Positions 1 to 13,487 are shown, numbered from the stretch's first letter. The stretch: DNA of 64,000 nucleotides from Paragonimus westermani (GCA_008508345.1 QNGE01002375.1:52804-116803); one strand, 5' to 3'. Program-made: numbers and translations. The notes: generated by a model not told the origin, from the letters alone.

Positions 1-3000
1 TCGTTTGACTGAGAGTTTGTTTCCTTGGCTTTCGAGTCATCGGTATGAGCAATTCTAAAGACCACCGACCTGATTTGATTGAACAAAGCTGTCTCATGTA
101 ACATACCCGTGGTCCACCAAGTACCGTGCGAAGGACTAATTCAACTGCACTATGCCAGTATGTACACGGGTTCACTTTGGCATTTTCAGCTGGATGTTAT
201 TTGGTTACTGTTGGACAATTCTTAAAGACCAACCGAACCCTACGCGTGTTAACTGAGCTAGTTGTTCTACATGGACCCCACATTATCATGAGGATGAACT
301 CAACTGTGCTCTCCCAGAAGAAAACACAATTTGGCCCAGATATCAACATCAGGAAGTAAGGAATGTTTTTTACATTACGAAATCACGTTGCGGAAGCAAA
401 GTTCCGTGATCCAAGCATGGAAAACCTGTAGAGATATCAAATAAGCTCACTCCTCTTAGGATGAGAAATAAGACAGCTTTTTCAGTCCCAACCCATTTAA
501 AACAAAGACATTATCAACATAGATTGACTAGCCCTTGAACAATACTCTGTCGAGTGTAAACTTGAGCTGCATCTGGAACCGGAACCTAGCCTATGACTTT
601 TTAACCTGACCCAATCATTAGCCCTTAGGTTTGAGTTGCCTGCGTTTGGTTCTCGTCTAAACCTGTGCAACCAGACACCATCCCAATCTACGTGTGACCA
701 CTCTAGTACACTGTAGCAAACGCTAGGTGGTGTAAAGCCTTCCATTTGTTAGCTGTCTTGTAAGTTGACCTTGACATCTCTATACATTTTATGGTGAATG
801 GAAAAGTCCAAAAACAGGCTACAAACGATAGTCATTCGCCGAGTAACTTCCTTAGGATGGTCTTATAATCGTATATCTGACTGCAGCCGGAAACCTAGAA
901 GTCACCCTGCATATGTGTGGTGTCATTAAGGTTCAACGAGTTGTGGGCTGGAGGACGCAGACACTCGTTAAACCACCACTACGGTTTCCTTAAAATTTTC
1001 CCTTTTGTTGGTTGGCTAGACAGAAAGATCTGTCGAAACGTCCGCCCACTGGACACTTGTAATCGCGATCAGTGGACTCTCTTGCCCCCTAAGTTGGGGT
1101 CAATGCTGCAAGATAGCATTGTGGAAATCAATGACCTACATCACTGACACTTCGAACTATCACATGATGATCTCATGAGTTTACCGCAGAACAGCTCTCG
1201 GAAATGGATCACAGCAATGGTGTCCATACATCGCGTGCAACTTCGAAATGTTCTGATTTTGAAACTGTAGCCATATTTTCGTTAAAAAAAGTCACACTCC
1301 TGTACTATATTTTAAGGTCATTGGTAAACCTACATTGACAAAACTAATAATATTGAGCAGGGAACCGATCAGGTTAACAGTGCATCGATGGAATACGGGT
1401 CTTTAATGCCTACAATCGGAAAAGTTGATTTAGGTTTTTCTATTAAATCAGAAGGACCTGTGATTCGTTATCCGTGACCTAACGTTATGATATACTTTTA
1501 CAGCCTAAACACTTCAATGTCGACTGGTCGTTAGTGTACGCGTTCTAACCAGGGAAACTGAAGGCCATGTAGGGAAAAAATTAGCCAATATGAAAGAGCG
1601 GTACTCGCAGAGAACAGTCGTCCATAGTAGTCTATATTGGTCTTCCATCACAATATGTAAAGACCTCAGAAGAGGTGGTCTAGTAATTTGACAAAATTTA
1701 ACCTTTGGCAATTAAGCTATACAGATCTTGGCTTAGATTCCCAAAGATACGGTAGTTCTCTGACAACCAGTACAGTTGTCACGCTGAGAATATTAGCTTA
1801 TTGATTTCCATGCGGTCTTTTTGCATCATTTGGCCAAACATTTCTATGCAGAAGTGTGATGGCTAATCTGCCATTTTTTCCGCAACGTACCAACCAACTG
1901 GATCAGCAGGTCCTTCCACAATTCTTCATTAGTTAATGTAATTTTTTCTGTGTGCTTGAAACACAGGTTCTCAAGGTTCCCGTGTATGTTTTTATGGTTC
2001 CTTTGGAAATGTGGGCGAGGCCATAATGAGAGATAGAGTAATCAAGAGCGATTAACCTAAAATGTCTACCAGACTGATTGATATACCATTGTTAATGAGT
2101 CGTGGCCATCGGTTTGGGAACTGGTTTATCTGATGATCAGGACTTTGTGAAAGTAAAATCCGCATAGGCCTTAGCGGAATCTTCCAAATGCTCACATTAC
2201 CGTTAAGCCTTCCTTCTGCATCTAAAACCACATCTTCTGTGTCTTGTTCAACAATCTAGAAAAGTGAACGATCGGAAAGCCACCTTGCTCTGTAAAGTCG
2301 CCATCACAATATTGTGCATATCCGTAAATAGCTGCGTGTGCTGTGTGGTAAGTGCAGTGTCAATATCCTGCGCTTCATAATTAGTTGGATGAATTCACGT
2401 AGAATAGACAGGTTTGCATGCAACCAGGCCCAATCATCTGCCGTTTCACATTAAATTGGATGAGGTGCCTTCAATGTTCCACCACCGACTTTAGATTGTA
2501 TTTCTTCTTAAGCAAACACCCACTGGTTATGAGCTAACTTCAGACTGAGTTAGATCAAAGTTCACGTGATCCAGCAGCCGATAGAACACAATCCGAATGA
2601 TTAATATGGAAGATTTACTGTATGTGCTCTATGTGACCTCAGCGACGCTCCACGATACAGTTGAAGAATCTCAGTCGTTTTCGGTTCTCTTCGAATTGAT
2701 GGTCAGTGTGTCATCCCTTTAGGAAGTACGCTACATAATCCACCTAAAATCGACAACTGATAACTTAATACGCTTCTCGGAATACGTGTACTGCATGCTT
2801 GGAGTCTGTTGTAGTGAAAGATCCAGCTCGGAGTACTGACCATCGTTACTAGATTTGATTCAGTCGTCATTAAAAAGAAGTTCGCAAGGACATACTGAAA
2901 GACCGGCCCATCGGGTTGCCACACATTAGGAGGACTGATCCAGGGTTAATCTAATCAACCGTCCTATGATTTTGAATGCAGTAACTTAAGTGGCTTTTCA

Positions 3001-6000
3001 ACTTAAAGTCAAAACCTCTCTCCTATTCAGATTTGTCAGAGTGAACGAACCCAGTGGATTCAATTAACTTTGAAACTTACTAGAAGAGCTGGCCCAAGAA
3101 CTAGTGTCTTGGAAGTGAGCGAAGACAAAAGATATTTAACGGCTTGTGCTACCGATGATGCAGTTATGCATACTGACATAGAAGAGGTCTGTCTGATAAT
3201 GGTAGGCAGTATTCAAACCAATATGTTTTCCATTTTAACGTGGAACGAGAAATTGGGTGGTAGGTACGATCGACCAGATGACAGTTGTGAACAAAAGAGA
3301 AGTCAACGGGCAGTGTCAATACAGCCTGGTTTGTTGGGTGAAACGAGGTCATTGCAGATCGTCCAACTCTGAAAATGAGCATTCAAACATCAAATAGATT
3401 TGCGCAAACGCTGATGGAATGACAGAGTAAGATGTCTGAACCAATAGTCACGTCATCAGAGCCTCGTGAGTAATTTCGCTGGACACTCTCCAGCCCACAT
3501 TTATAGCCGATTTTCTTGGCTGTGATGAGGTCCGGCGTAATTTGGAACGTGACAGACTGGTAACAAATAATGAAACTGTCCTAAGAATGAGAAAGGCCAA
3601 CTGATAGCAGCAGAAATGCGAACTGAACTGGCGTATTAACTTGTAAACTGATCGATTAAATAAATTAAACGCTGGGGAATAATAGAGCAAAAATGTGTTT
3701 CCCACTTACGTAATTGCCAGACTCCTGTGTACTCATGTTTTTTGGCCTTTTTTAAGTGCACACCACCTGTTTCAGTTCAGTAACCACTCAGTTTTTAGCC
3801 AACCGTCTACAAGCAGCTGGGCTGTTTGTCTGAGCAAGCGCATTTTCGAAAGGTGTGACGCAACTCGCAACATCCGGCTCACTCCTGAAATTGATAGCAC
3901 TACCCTGAGCGGTTTTTCACTTCAAACGTAAACAGCTTCATCGAGATATCAACTCCGAACAACTATACTTCAAAATACGGATGAAATACCTTATATTAGA
4001 TAACACGTTTATCAAACGTCGAGTAACAGGCGAAATAGTGTCGGTCAAAATAACAAAAGCCAGTAGACAGAAGCCACATCGAATGTAGTAAACACTCAGC
4101 ACAGTGGTGGATGTAGACTACGCCGTATATTATCCAAACGTTATTAATCACATACACAGCACAGCGCGATCAACAGAGAGACATTACATGATAATCATGA
4201 TTAAGCCACTGTAATAATGATTTTGATTGACCATCAGAAAAACCCCACATGTAGAAATCTGGACAGCAGTTCCGTTTGTAAAATTACCGTAGGTGAACCG
4301 TACATAAATATACGAAGAAAAGTCGTCCAAATCAAGTGGGAGCACATTTCAAAGCCAAGGGTCCCCACAAACTAGTTATCTTGCTATTATATCGGACTCA
4401 TATCGATCGACTCTCACAAGTGTGAAATACTCATTCACTTGATAATACGCAAGTTCATTGAAAATATTTTAAATCTTCCCAGAAGGCCAGTCCTAACTGA
4501 AGAGTACCGGATACGTAAACATATTTATGCACGTAACTTCAAAATAGGTGGAATAACTTCTTGAATGACTTCAAAGCAATGATAGTTCCGACGACCTGCC
4601 CTGCTTTAAATGTGCATCTTGTGACTGTCTGGAAAAAAGATGGCAATCTCCCTTCGGACAAAACAAAAAGACCGAAACCTTTCCAAGCGTAACATGTACT
4701 GCGCACTGATTATCCCACTGTCTATTTCAGAACAAACAACCGAGTAATATTCGCAACACCGAATGTGGCTCATTAAAGTCTAGGTAACCTGACGAACGTT
4801 GCTGTTAGGTCAAACCTATTCTCTAAAACAAGCAGAATAGACATCTGCGTAAATAAGCACCACTTCCAACACGAACTAGCAATGCTACACAGGCACCGAC
4901 AACCAAGACAGAAAGTTGGAACATCGTACGTTTGCCTGAAAAAATGAGGTTATTCGTCTGATTTCATCTTCGCATGGTTGAGTGTTCTCTTCCTTCGCTC
5001 TACGATGATGCTGAATAGGCAGCGTATTCATAAGGTAAAAACAGTATGCGAGCTAGTTTCATCTGCTTAGATCATGCGACAATCGCACATAAGTGGTAAG
5101 TGGATACACATGCCACAATATCACAATATCTTGGCTCATGACTAATTGCTATCTTTCCCTCATGTGGACACTTACCGTTGCATTCTGTTACTGGCAGAAC
5201 AGTATAGTGTGCAAAGGAATGTGTTGGACATGGATAGTAATTAGTCGAACATCACAGCCAATGAGCAGTGTTTGAAGTACGACTTGGCATAAGTGAATGA
5301 GTGATAGAAGCTCAAATAGAATTTGTCTCCCTGATAAATTTTTCAGCTGCCAACCCTACCCATTCTAACTGTACATCAGTGCATCTCAAAGTCTGTTCTC
5401 TGTACATTATGATCATATAAAATAACCCTTGATCACCAGAAAGCAAACTGATTCAAATACTCTATCGTTGTATCGTTTTCCCGCCAGCCGTTAGAAAGCT
5501 TTGTTAATTTGTTTGGGTCGCTGCATTACCAGCGGACTGTTAATGAAGTGTCTTTTGTGTTCTATCGTTACTACGTCTCCAGGGCATTTAAGTACATCTA
5601 CGATTACTTATTCAAAGTTGAATACAGAACCGGCGAAACCGGCAATGATGAAACGCTTAGTTTCTGTCGAACTTACACATTGTGTTCATACCGGTGCGCA
5701 AGGGGTCGGAGAATTTCTTCGTGATGTCGTCAACCAACGTGGTGCCATATCGCTTGAAGTTTAGAGAGAGAGGGGACATATTTGTGTGACAGTCTGACGT
5801 CGTAGATATTAGTTCAACCATCTAGTCGGTGTTGCATGGAACAATCATTAGTTGGTAAACAGTCACCAGGCTAACACTTTGATGGGAATAGCTAGAACAG
5901 CTGTCTAGTTTTCAATAGCATTAAGAGGTCTTCTGACACAAAATCAACCGTAAAGTAACGCTCATAATCAAGTGTTATATATGTACATATATAAATCGCT

Positions 6001-8400
6001 ATACTCAAAACACTACTCATGGCTGAGTGCGATTTTTATATACTTTTCAGTTAGACACTATACAACTGAGAATGTGGGTTTGCTTTTTGTTCTTGCTGGA
6101 ATCCGTCAGTAGTTCTTATGCTAGCAACGGCTGAAGATTGGACGTTGTCCTCAATTTGCAAGAGATGATCTTGTTGACCACTGCGTCATTAACTTCAATT
6201 TAGGAGCAAACAAAATTATCTGCGAAGAAGTCCGACCCTCTTCGTTCGTCACTACTTCTTGTGTTGTCAGATTGCCCTTCAGCCGATACAGAATAACCCC
6301 CTTCAGTAAACGATGTCAACATTAGAACCACTCAATCAAACAGACTTTGCGAAGATACACGAAGTATTGAGGAGCTCACTTAAAAGTGAGGCACAATTAT
6401 GATGTTTTAATCTTAAAGGGGTCGGCAAAAGTCGTATAGATCTGCATAGTGGCCCTCAGATATGGGTGATGTTCAGTTCAGACAAATTACTAATGCGGAC
6501 TATCTAGGAGGCCTTGTATTACAAAACATCTTCCTATTAAAATATAACATGGCACTCTTAGAAAATGCAGTGCACCGCGTAATAAAACCCTCTCTACTTT
6601 GATTGTGAAAAAATTGATATACTTTGTAACAAGGTCCACACACTTCGCGCAAGATTATTTGATGGACAGCTGAATTGATGCCGGTAGTTAACCGGACCTG
6701 AAGGCACCACTCGAGTACTTTCATGAAATCTTCTTTTGTATGAATAGTTCTTTTCAGGTGTGGTCCTTAAGTAACTATCTTTGAGGTTACACGTTCTAAT
6801 TTTCTAACCACTAGTGCGTGATCATGTGCAGCCGTAAGTCGGCAGGTTGTTTTAACGCAGTCCTTGTTTACGCAAGATTTTAATTTCGTTGATCTGTCTA
6901 TTGGAAACACATCCTATCCAAGCTTCTTGACAGAATACTATGAATGGAATCAAAGCATCGTATAAAAGCATATCATGTAGATAAATCTGTATAATTCGTG
7001 ACCACGGACATTCAGTAATTGGAATAAATAAGCTGTGGTTTAGCTTACGTTTGTTGCTCAGTACTGGATAGTTCGTTTCCTTTAGCAAGTTGTGCCGGAA
7101 ATTTTCATTAGTTATCCTAACGTTGATTCGAACTTCGGTCCAAGTGATTCGTTTTGTACAATGTAACCTACTGAGCCTATTTTTCACCTTAGAATAGTAC
7201 ATCGTTCATTCTGACTATTGCCGTCGGTGACCGAGGGAAGCGACCCGTGGGCGCGTGGTGTAGTCACAGGACTTATCCTCAACGACGCCGCTGTCTCAAG
7301 GTCTGCACTTGTGTTTACAGTTGCCTTGCATTGTATGGACACAAGCATGATTCACCTCATTCCGTTTTCTTGCCGCCTAATATGTGCAGTCTGTATTTCA
7401 CCGGAAAATTGATTGTTTGACCCGCGTAAGTCTATGTAGTACAGCGAATTCTTCTGGAAATGTCAGCGACATCTTGGAACTTCGGAAAGTTTTGAGATTT
7501 TACTTGCTAACACCTTAATTCTGGCAACTGAAGTAGCAAAATTGAGAGAACGCAAGTGGAGGGAACACGTTAATGTGATCAGTCCACTGCAGTGTTGCAC
7601 CCTCTTATCTTTTCTACAAATCATTGTTAATCACAACGAAATTAAGCGAACTAAACGAGGGAAACTGAATCGATTGTTTTTGCGATATACGGTTTTGTGG
7701 CCTTTTCTGTGACTGTTGGAGCATCGCATTAGACTCCCAAACTTGATGAGAGGAGGATCGCTGGAACGGCATGGAAGTGCGTTATTCTGACAGTAGCTGC
7801 AATCGCATCAAACTGTGATTTGTCTAATAAAAATTGATAACTTCACTTCCACTGGTGCTTCGGAGCATACATACAGAAAAGACCCATATTAAGAAGTTCG
7901 AGTTGACTTTGGTTTCAACAGAAACATGCGTGAGATTGATGTCATTTTCAGTACATACAAAATGTACAACAAAGCATGTCATCAGATGAAGCTTTACTGT
8001 TTTGGAAAATTTGCCCGTATGGCGCGGAATGAAGGGTAGCAAGAAACATGTGAACAGGGAAGACTTCACAGTAACTCTTAGTAAGCAGTTGGTAAGCTGA
8101 TGTTCAAAGACAAACCGAGTTCCGGTACATACTGATGTTATGCAGTGTATTGAGCAAAAGAGAGTAAAGATTTGAAATACGCGAAAATGCTAAGAAATAC
8201 AGGTTCTAATATTGGTTACAGAAGAGAAGTTCAGTGTATCAGCTAGGAGGATTTGCGGCACACATCACTGTTATCAGGCCCAAGTGAAAGTTTGAACACT
8301 GCTGCTGTTGTATACTAGGCAACTTCCTTTGTGATTAATACACCACTCACATTTTGGGAATATATTTGGAAACTAGGCGGCAAATGTCAACGCTATGAAG
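1..8400. other. No recognised gene or element
   Basis: I found no protein family, RNA gene or well-conserved repeat in these 8.4 kb. Open frames are short, overlap on both strands and lack family signatures. The longest open stretch without a family match is a plus-strand frame at about 5448-5724. If the annexin gene continues to the left of this window, this stretch is part of its fourth intron; the repeat III and IV signatures expected of annexin were looked for here on the minus strand and not found. Confidence 0.5.
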
Positions 8401-8499
8401 CCAATGGACAAGAAGCAATTATTGGAATAGTGTGTACGCGCTATGAGGGAAATGCCACCAGGACGAACAACAATGAACTACTGCCCAAGATGCGTGAAT

Positions 8500-8730
8500 A
8501 CACGTCAGCCTCGCAAATGTGTATGCGTTCGTGGTCTTATGTTTCAGCCTTCTCCTGGTGGAGGTGCTGCTTGTGTACCTCCACCCGAAATTCGCATCGC
8601 TGGAGACACTGTGAATGGCTGCGGGGATTTTTGCTACTTGGGTAGCAACTTGTCGACAGATCTGTCCGTGGACCGCGAGTTGAGAGCGCGTGTGGCAAAG
8701 GCTAGCGCTGCTTTCGGACGTCTTGAAAGG
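8500..8730 (+). pseudogene. LINE (non-LTR retrotransposon) fragment, end of RT region, cut by assembly gap
   Basis: The plus frame starting at 8443 reads, from about 8535 on, as the segment that follows the palm of a non-LTR reverse transcriptase. It shows a proline-rich PPPEIRIAGDTV stretch, then FCYLGSNLSTDLSVDREL, then ARVAKASAAFGRLE. This order (CYLGS, then a short spacer, then R-x-AKASAAFGRL) is characteristic of one large LINE group common in flatworms. The fragment runs straight into the N gap, so its 3' part is missing. The bases upstream of about 8500 do not align convincingly with the family. The LINE piece at 63.6 kb has RT motifs typical of the same group and could be a different part of the same family. 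It is a dead copy. Confidence 0.75.
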
Positions 8731-8924
8731 NNNNNNNNNNNNNNNNNNNNNNNNNNNNNNNNNNNNNNNNNNNNNNNNNNNNNNNNNNNNNNNNNNNNNN
8801 NNNNNNNNNNNNNNNNNNNNNNNNNNNNNNNNNNNNNNNNNNNNNNNNNNNNNNNNNNNNNNNNNNNNNNNNNNNNNNNNNNNNNNNNNNNNNNNNNNNN
8901 NNNNNNNNNNNNNNNNNNNNNNNN
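8731..8924. other. Assembly gap (194 N)
   Basis: Run of 194 undetermined bases. It interrupts a LINE fragment, which suggests that the gap was caused by a repeat. Open frames that appear to cross it have no meaning inside the gap. Confidence 1.
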
Positions 8925-9110
8925 TGGCTAACCAGCATTGGCCGGCTGGACAGAAAGGCCCCACTGGCACACCTCCCGGTCTTATTCCTTCGGGTTTACA
9001 CTGGATATGTGGTGTGTTGGTGGAACTGCAATTGGTGCAGCGCAAGCCAGTTGCAGTGATATATAAGCGCAGGCGTCCTTTGGCTTCGGTCACTGTGACA
9101 GGCTAATCCG
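8925..9110. other. Unassigned GC-richer tract after the gap
   Basis: This stretch is richer in G and C than what follows and could be the remote 3' part of the LINE cut by the gap, but I could not match its three plus frames to the usual LINE C-terminus. Nothing else is recognisable. Confidence 0.3.
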
Positions 9111-10290
9111 AATCGGATGCCGCCAACCATGTTTCAGCATAACCTGTACAGGATTTCGTGCAATAGACAACTTTACAAGCGAAGCGTCTTTTGTGGTCAC
9201 AACACTATAAATAAGCTGCATTTTGCTTCATTCACAACCACCTACACGGTGACTATATTACACGTATAGACGTTGTTTACACGAGTCTCATGACACAGCT
9301 GTTCAGGTTCATGGCAAATAATTGCACGCCGAAGTGATTTTGATCCGCCAAGCATGTCCGTTTCATTTTTGACTATTTACAACCCCCTTCTTAAGAAGGA
9401 ACTTATTTTGATGCACATACACATGCTTCTTTCTTACTGTTCCCAGAATTACTACCAAATTGAATACCATCATATCGTCATTTATCTGCACAAAATTCAC
9501 TGTGGCGGACTTGTGCATCCCGCGCTGTGCTGAAAGCACATCGTTCGGTTTCTGTGTGTAGTTTAGCAATTCCATGGATCCAAATAATACTCATCCAATT
9601 TTGCACATAAGGTATTTATTTCTTACATGCTCTCTCTACTGAACATGTGGCTGCACGCTGGTTCATTTCTTGACAAATAAGCTAGCTATGCCGACAAACC
9701 TTGACATTCACCTATCTAAGATACTCCCATTGTGATCATTGAAAAGATAGCTTAAGTTTTACTATCATAACAAATAAAACAAACTGAGGACGAACTGTCA
9801 CAGGTAGAACATAATAAGCTAGAACTCTAGGAACATTTAAAAGCAATTTGAAGTAGTATTTCAATACTCATTGTCAATTTTTATTACCCATGATGAATGT
9901 CTATTGGGCAGGACATTAGACAGCGCGCAAATCAAACATATGACAATGTATTCTTTCGTAAAATAAGTGCTTGAACACAGTAACTCCGTAGAATGTTAGT
10001 TTAATTCAAACCTACTTCCGTAATTTAATCAACCGAAGAAACCTGAATGAAGATATGTCATCTCGCTTTGATCGATCCCAAATTTAATTTCATTTTGTCA
10101 TTTATCAGTAAATACAATTATTGAATGCTGCTTCCGCAATGAACCAGATATTTGGCCCCATCCTTCAGAAGAGAGGAAAAGAATCACAGGTCACTTCACA
10201 CTCATGCGACTGTTCTTGACAGACAGGAAGCTTAACGTTCACAACTGCTTCAGTAACCTGTTACTAGGTATGACTAATATACTATTATTG
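9111..10290. other. No recognised feature
   Basis: AT-rich sequence with frequent stops on both strands. I see no gene or repeat that I can name. Confidence 0.5.
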
Positions 10291-10296
10291 CGATCT

Positions 10297-10580
10297 AAGA
10301 ACGCGGATGGCACAAGGGTTGGGTATTCGGAAAACTAGTGCATGTGTTATGCGCTTCCACATGACTACAGAAAAAACACCCATCTGCGCACGACACTGAG
10401 CTCAGAACGTCACGGTTACTACGGTCGGCAATGCCCGGTTCCTTTATGTACCAAAAACTATCTCATCCGACGTTGTACTTCAGTGCTCCTCCTTGTATCT
10501 ATCCCGCGACTATTTTGATGTCAAAACCCATGTTCCTGCCTTGCTAATGAATAGTAGTGGTGTGAGTAGTACGGTGCGAC
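10297..10580 (+). repeat. Divergent dispersed repeat, copy 1 (second copy at 55.76 kb)
   Basis: About 280 bases align by eye with 55765-56020 in the same orientation. The best-kept blocks are the 'aagaacgc' segment followed by 'attcgg' and 'atgcgctt' near the start, and 'cagtgctcctccttgtat' followed by 'gttcctg' further on. Identity looks like roughly 60 percent with indels. No coding signature is visible, so this is probably an old non-autonomous element or untranslated part of one. Confidence 0.45.
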
Positions 10581-10690
10581 CGCTCTTTCTCAATACATTA
10601 CAAGTGAGTCACAATCAAAGACGATTAGTGCTGATAGAGCCTGATTGTCTCTGGACGTGGCACAGCAGCATGGTGGCTGACTCGAATTAA

Positions 10691-12195
10691 TAACCTTATG
10701 ATTACGACTCTGCAATATGAGAATGGTCGAAGATGACCGCTGGCCTTGACAGATGTAAGTTCAGATCAGTCACCGAACTCAGTGCAATTCAGCTAATAAA
10801 TGCCGAAGAACTCGCAGTGGTTCTTACGGTTAATCCAAGTGGGATTGGTAGAAATCGGTGTGCAACCGATCAGGGTACACCGGATGACCCAACAAACGAG
10901 TTATTTCGCTAGTCCAAACAATTATCATCCGATCTAGTGCATGAAGCTACTAATCTAATGACCAAAAATAAGCGACCAACCGTTAGAAATGCCGTCAGTG
11001 GATGAACGCAGCTTTCCAGTGTACAGCATAACTGTAAATATTGTAAGAATCGCGGCTGATCGGAACTGGTAGTTACATGGATTTCATCTTGAGGGTCATT
11101 TTGTAGGCTCAGTTGTTCGACCTCACTTAACGTATTTCATAATATTTGGATTGCTAGATTTTAGTTAAAACTTTGAACTGTCGTAGGTGGAGCAATGTTT
11201 ACATGTGAGCTGACTGTTTGGACCGAATAATTTAACTGTTAATAGTTTATGAACTAAGAACGGTCGAGCTCACTTTCAATTCCACAATGTAGTTGAGACA
11301 TTTTCTCCATCTTAAGATAGCCACTCATCAGTTTTGCCCATTTACAACTTAGAGTCACTAAAGCTGAAGTTGCGCTGGGGTTTGTAATGTAGAATGAAGA
11401 GCTGTGTTACCCTCGTCATAACCGGAACAAAGACCAGTGAACTGGTGCGTCCAAGCAGGCTAAATTAAGTCCCTGGTTAGTGGTGTATGTAACTGTAGCT
11501 AACGTTGCATCAATAGACTAATTACAATCAACAGATTTAAAAGGTAGCCTCATAACTTACTTCACTCGACTTCAATGCATCTATAGTTGTCTGAGGGGCA
11601 CTGTCCACTGGTTACATGTCAAATCGCAAAGGGACAACAAGAATTGCAACTTTTCGCGACAATTCATCAATCATTCATTTCACAGAGTTCGGAGCTATCA
11701 GTTGATTTAAACCAGTAGAAGTGCTCCAGTGTGGACCTACTAACATACAAGTTACTTCCTCTCCTCGAACAATCGAATTTCCTTTCAATCCATACCACTA
11801 GCTTTGCCTGTACTCTTGGACATTTTGCTCTGCTATCATACTGAAATAACCGTATAGATGAAAGGAATTCACTGTCTGGAGCGTCATCTTTAACTTGCTG
11901 TTTTATCCACTTATTCGTTGATTTGGAAGATAATTAAAACGAGCATTCAAATGACTCCTCCAACAATTAGCTGATAGAATTTTATCCTAACATTTCTTAC
12001 TTGCTTATATTTCTCCCAAATGGCTTTCACGTGATATTTACTTCGGTCACACAGAATTTGAATGAATGGTTCAGGGTCACCTTTCTTGTCAGCGTTGCTA
12101 AATTAAAACAAATGAAATATTTAAAATATCAGAATTTTTATGGTGCAGCAAATAAAATCGAATAGACTCTGTAGGAATACGAACATCACTCATAG
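10691..12195. other. No recognised feature
   Basis: AT-rich sequence without a named gene or repeat. A minus-strand frame ending near 11557 is followed by a donor-like GTAAGT, but the predicted peptide matches no family and I do not call it an exon. Confidence 0.5.
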
Positions 12196-12199
12196 CTTG

Positions 12200-12345
12200 T
12201 AAAGCCCCTTAGCGGATTCAGCCAGCGCCTTTCGAAAAGAACTTTACTCGAGTTTTGCCTTTAGTGGAGCACGTCATTAGTGTGTATTCTTGTTTTAGAC
12301 AGAAATTTGAAATCTAATCACGCATTCACGAGACAATCATGTTGA
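12200..12345 (-). repeat. Hammerhead-SINE, decayed copy
   Basis: Read on the minus strand, this has the order B-box-like segment, hammerhead-like segment, then the tail block with 'ttcttttcgaaagg' (here near 12228-12241). The segment AAAACTCGAGTAAAG corresponds to the GAAACTCGAGTC of the intact copy at 25.7 kb. The core CUGANGA has decayed to ATGACGT, so no activity is expected. The tRNA-like 5' head is too diverged to place its A box. Confidence 0.5.
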
Positions 12346-12777
12346 CCAATACACCACTGACTTCGCATTAATAACAACTTATTTGTCCTGGGCAACCACT
12401 GAACTATAGTTGCTTCTGGGTAAGGTACAGATTGTTCATCTCGTCTAGAGGAGATATAGTGCCAGTTCTATTAACTCCATTGAACGATCCTACAAGAATT
12501 TTCTTTAAGTTCAACTCACAGAAAACACACAGGGGCGCAAAACCTGCGATCGATTGGAGGTATACAGACCGAATTTTTTTACTATTTATCAGTAATCAAA
12601 ATATCACTCTCACCCCACTGACGTACAACCCCCCGCGAACATTTAACCTGATAATAAAGCTTGTTTGCAAAGCGTTTTCTTTTCACGACTAAACTGGACA
12701 TATTTACAGCAATCAAAATGTCGTCCAACAAGTTTAATGATTTTGTAAAATATCCGCACCAAAGTTTGTACAAATGA

Positions 12778-12990
12778 AGTTGTAAAGTTTGGACGTCGTG
12801 TTTAACATGTTATTGAAAAACAGATTGGGAATAACAACGTTACGAGCAGGTTGAAATACTCTACGTTTCAATCACCCCTGGAGGAACAGAGGTCACATGA
12901 GATTTGCCGTGGTTAGGTCAATTTGTGTTTAATCTGTCCGGATTGGTCTAATCCTTTGCCCACTAAGTGGGGGTGAGACAGATGTAGATG
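12778..12990 (-). repeat. PLE-A left pseudo-LTR, inverted relative to the right one
   Basis: This segment is the reverse complement of 13905-14125, with substitutions and one deletion. Matching landmarks, read inward, are 'taacaacgttacgagc', the 'gaaatactctacgtttcaa' block and 'aagtgggggtgagacaga'. Its outer end continues into 'gacgtcgtgtttaacatg', which is also found at 58060-58080, so this copy keeps more of the outer end than the right arm does. About 40 bases in the ribozyme region are missing, so only the 3' half of the hammerhead is left here. Inverted pseudo-LTRs are a known form of Penelope-like elements. Confidence 0.8.
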
Positions 12991-13487
12991 ACACATTTGT
13001 AGTCATGAAGCAGACTGTTCGCGACCAGTTCCTACAGTTTCTTAACTCGAAATGCAACGCCATTGTATTCACATTGGAAACGGAAACCGATGAGCGCTAA
13101 CCCAATTTTCTAGACTACCTAGTCAAAGTTGATGAGCAACAGCGATTTCAGGTTTCACTGTGCCGCAAACTAACCCATTCTGGCCGTTTTCTCAACTTCA
13201 GCTCGTTCCATCCAACCGGTATGAAGAAAGATGTCATCAAATCACTCGTCAGCAGAGCTAATAGGAACTGCACCACTGAGCTATCCAGAACAACAGAGAT
13301 TTCTCATATCAAAGAAATGTTAGCCGCTAATCACTTTCCGAACGCATTTACTGAGAACACAATTAAGCGTATGTCCACTAAGGAGGGGACCATAACGACC
13401 AGAACTTTCAAGGCTACTGTGCAAAACCGTATCGTAAACAAACATCTGAAAAAACCCACTACATCCTATTTGAGTACGCTTTCCTGA
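12981..13487 (+). pseudogene. PLE-A reverse transcriptase, C-terminal half
   Basis: The frame opens at the RT catalytic motif: VDDTFVV (12984-13004) corresponds to the Y-x-D-D box of Penelope-like RTs, with the preceding Tyr replaced by Asp. It continues through FLQFLNSKCNAIVFTLE, NFLDYLV, LCRKLTHSGRFLNF and SSFHPTGMKKDVIKSLV, the order expected for the palm end and thumb. One in-frame stop lies at 13098-13100 and the frame ends at 13485-13487. All RT motifs upstream of the catalytic box are absent because the inverted pseudo-LTR is joined exactly there. The GIY-YIG domain follows about 60 bases downstream. Confidence 0.85.

Noticed and set aside
5448..5724. Plus frame of about 90 codons as a host exon
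   Set aside because: The peptide looks plausible, but there is no convincing acceptor or donor and no family match.
8419..9106. Open frames crossing the N gap on both strands
   Set aside because: Their length is produced by undetermined bases; only the LINE segment before the gap is supported.
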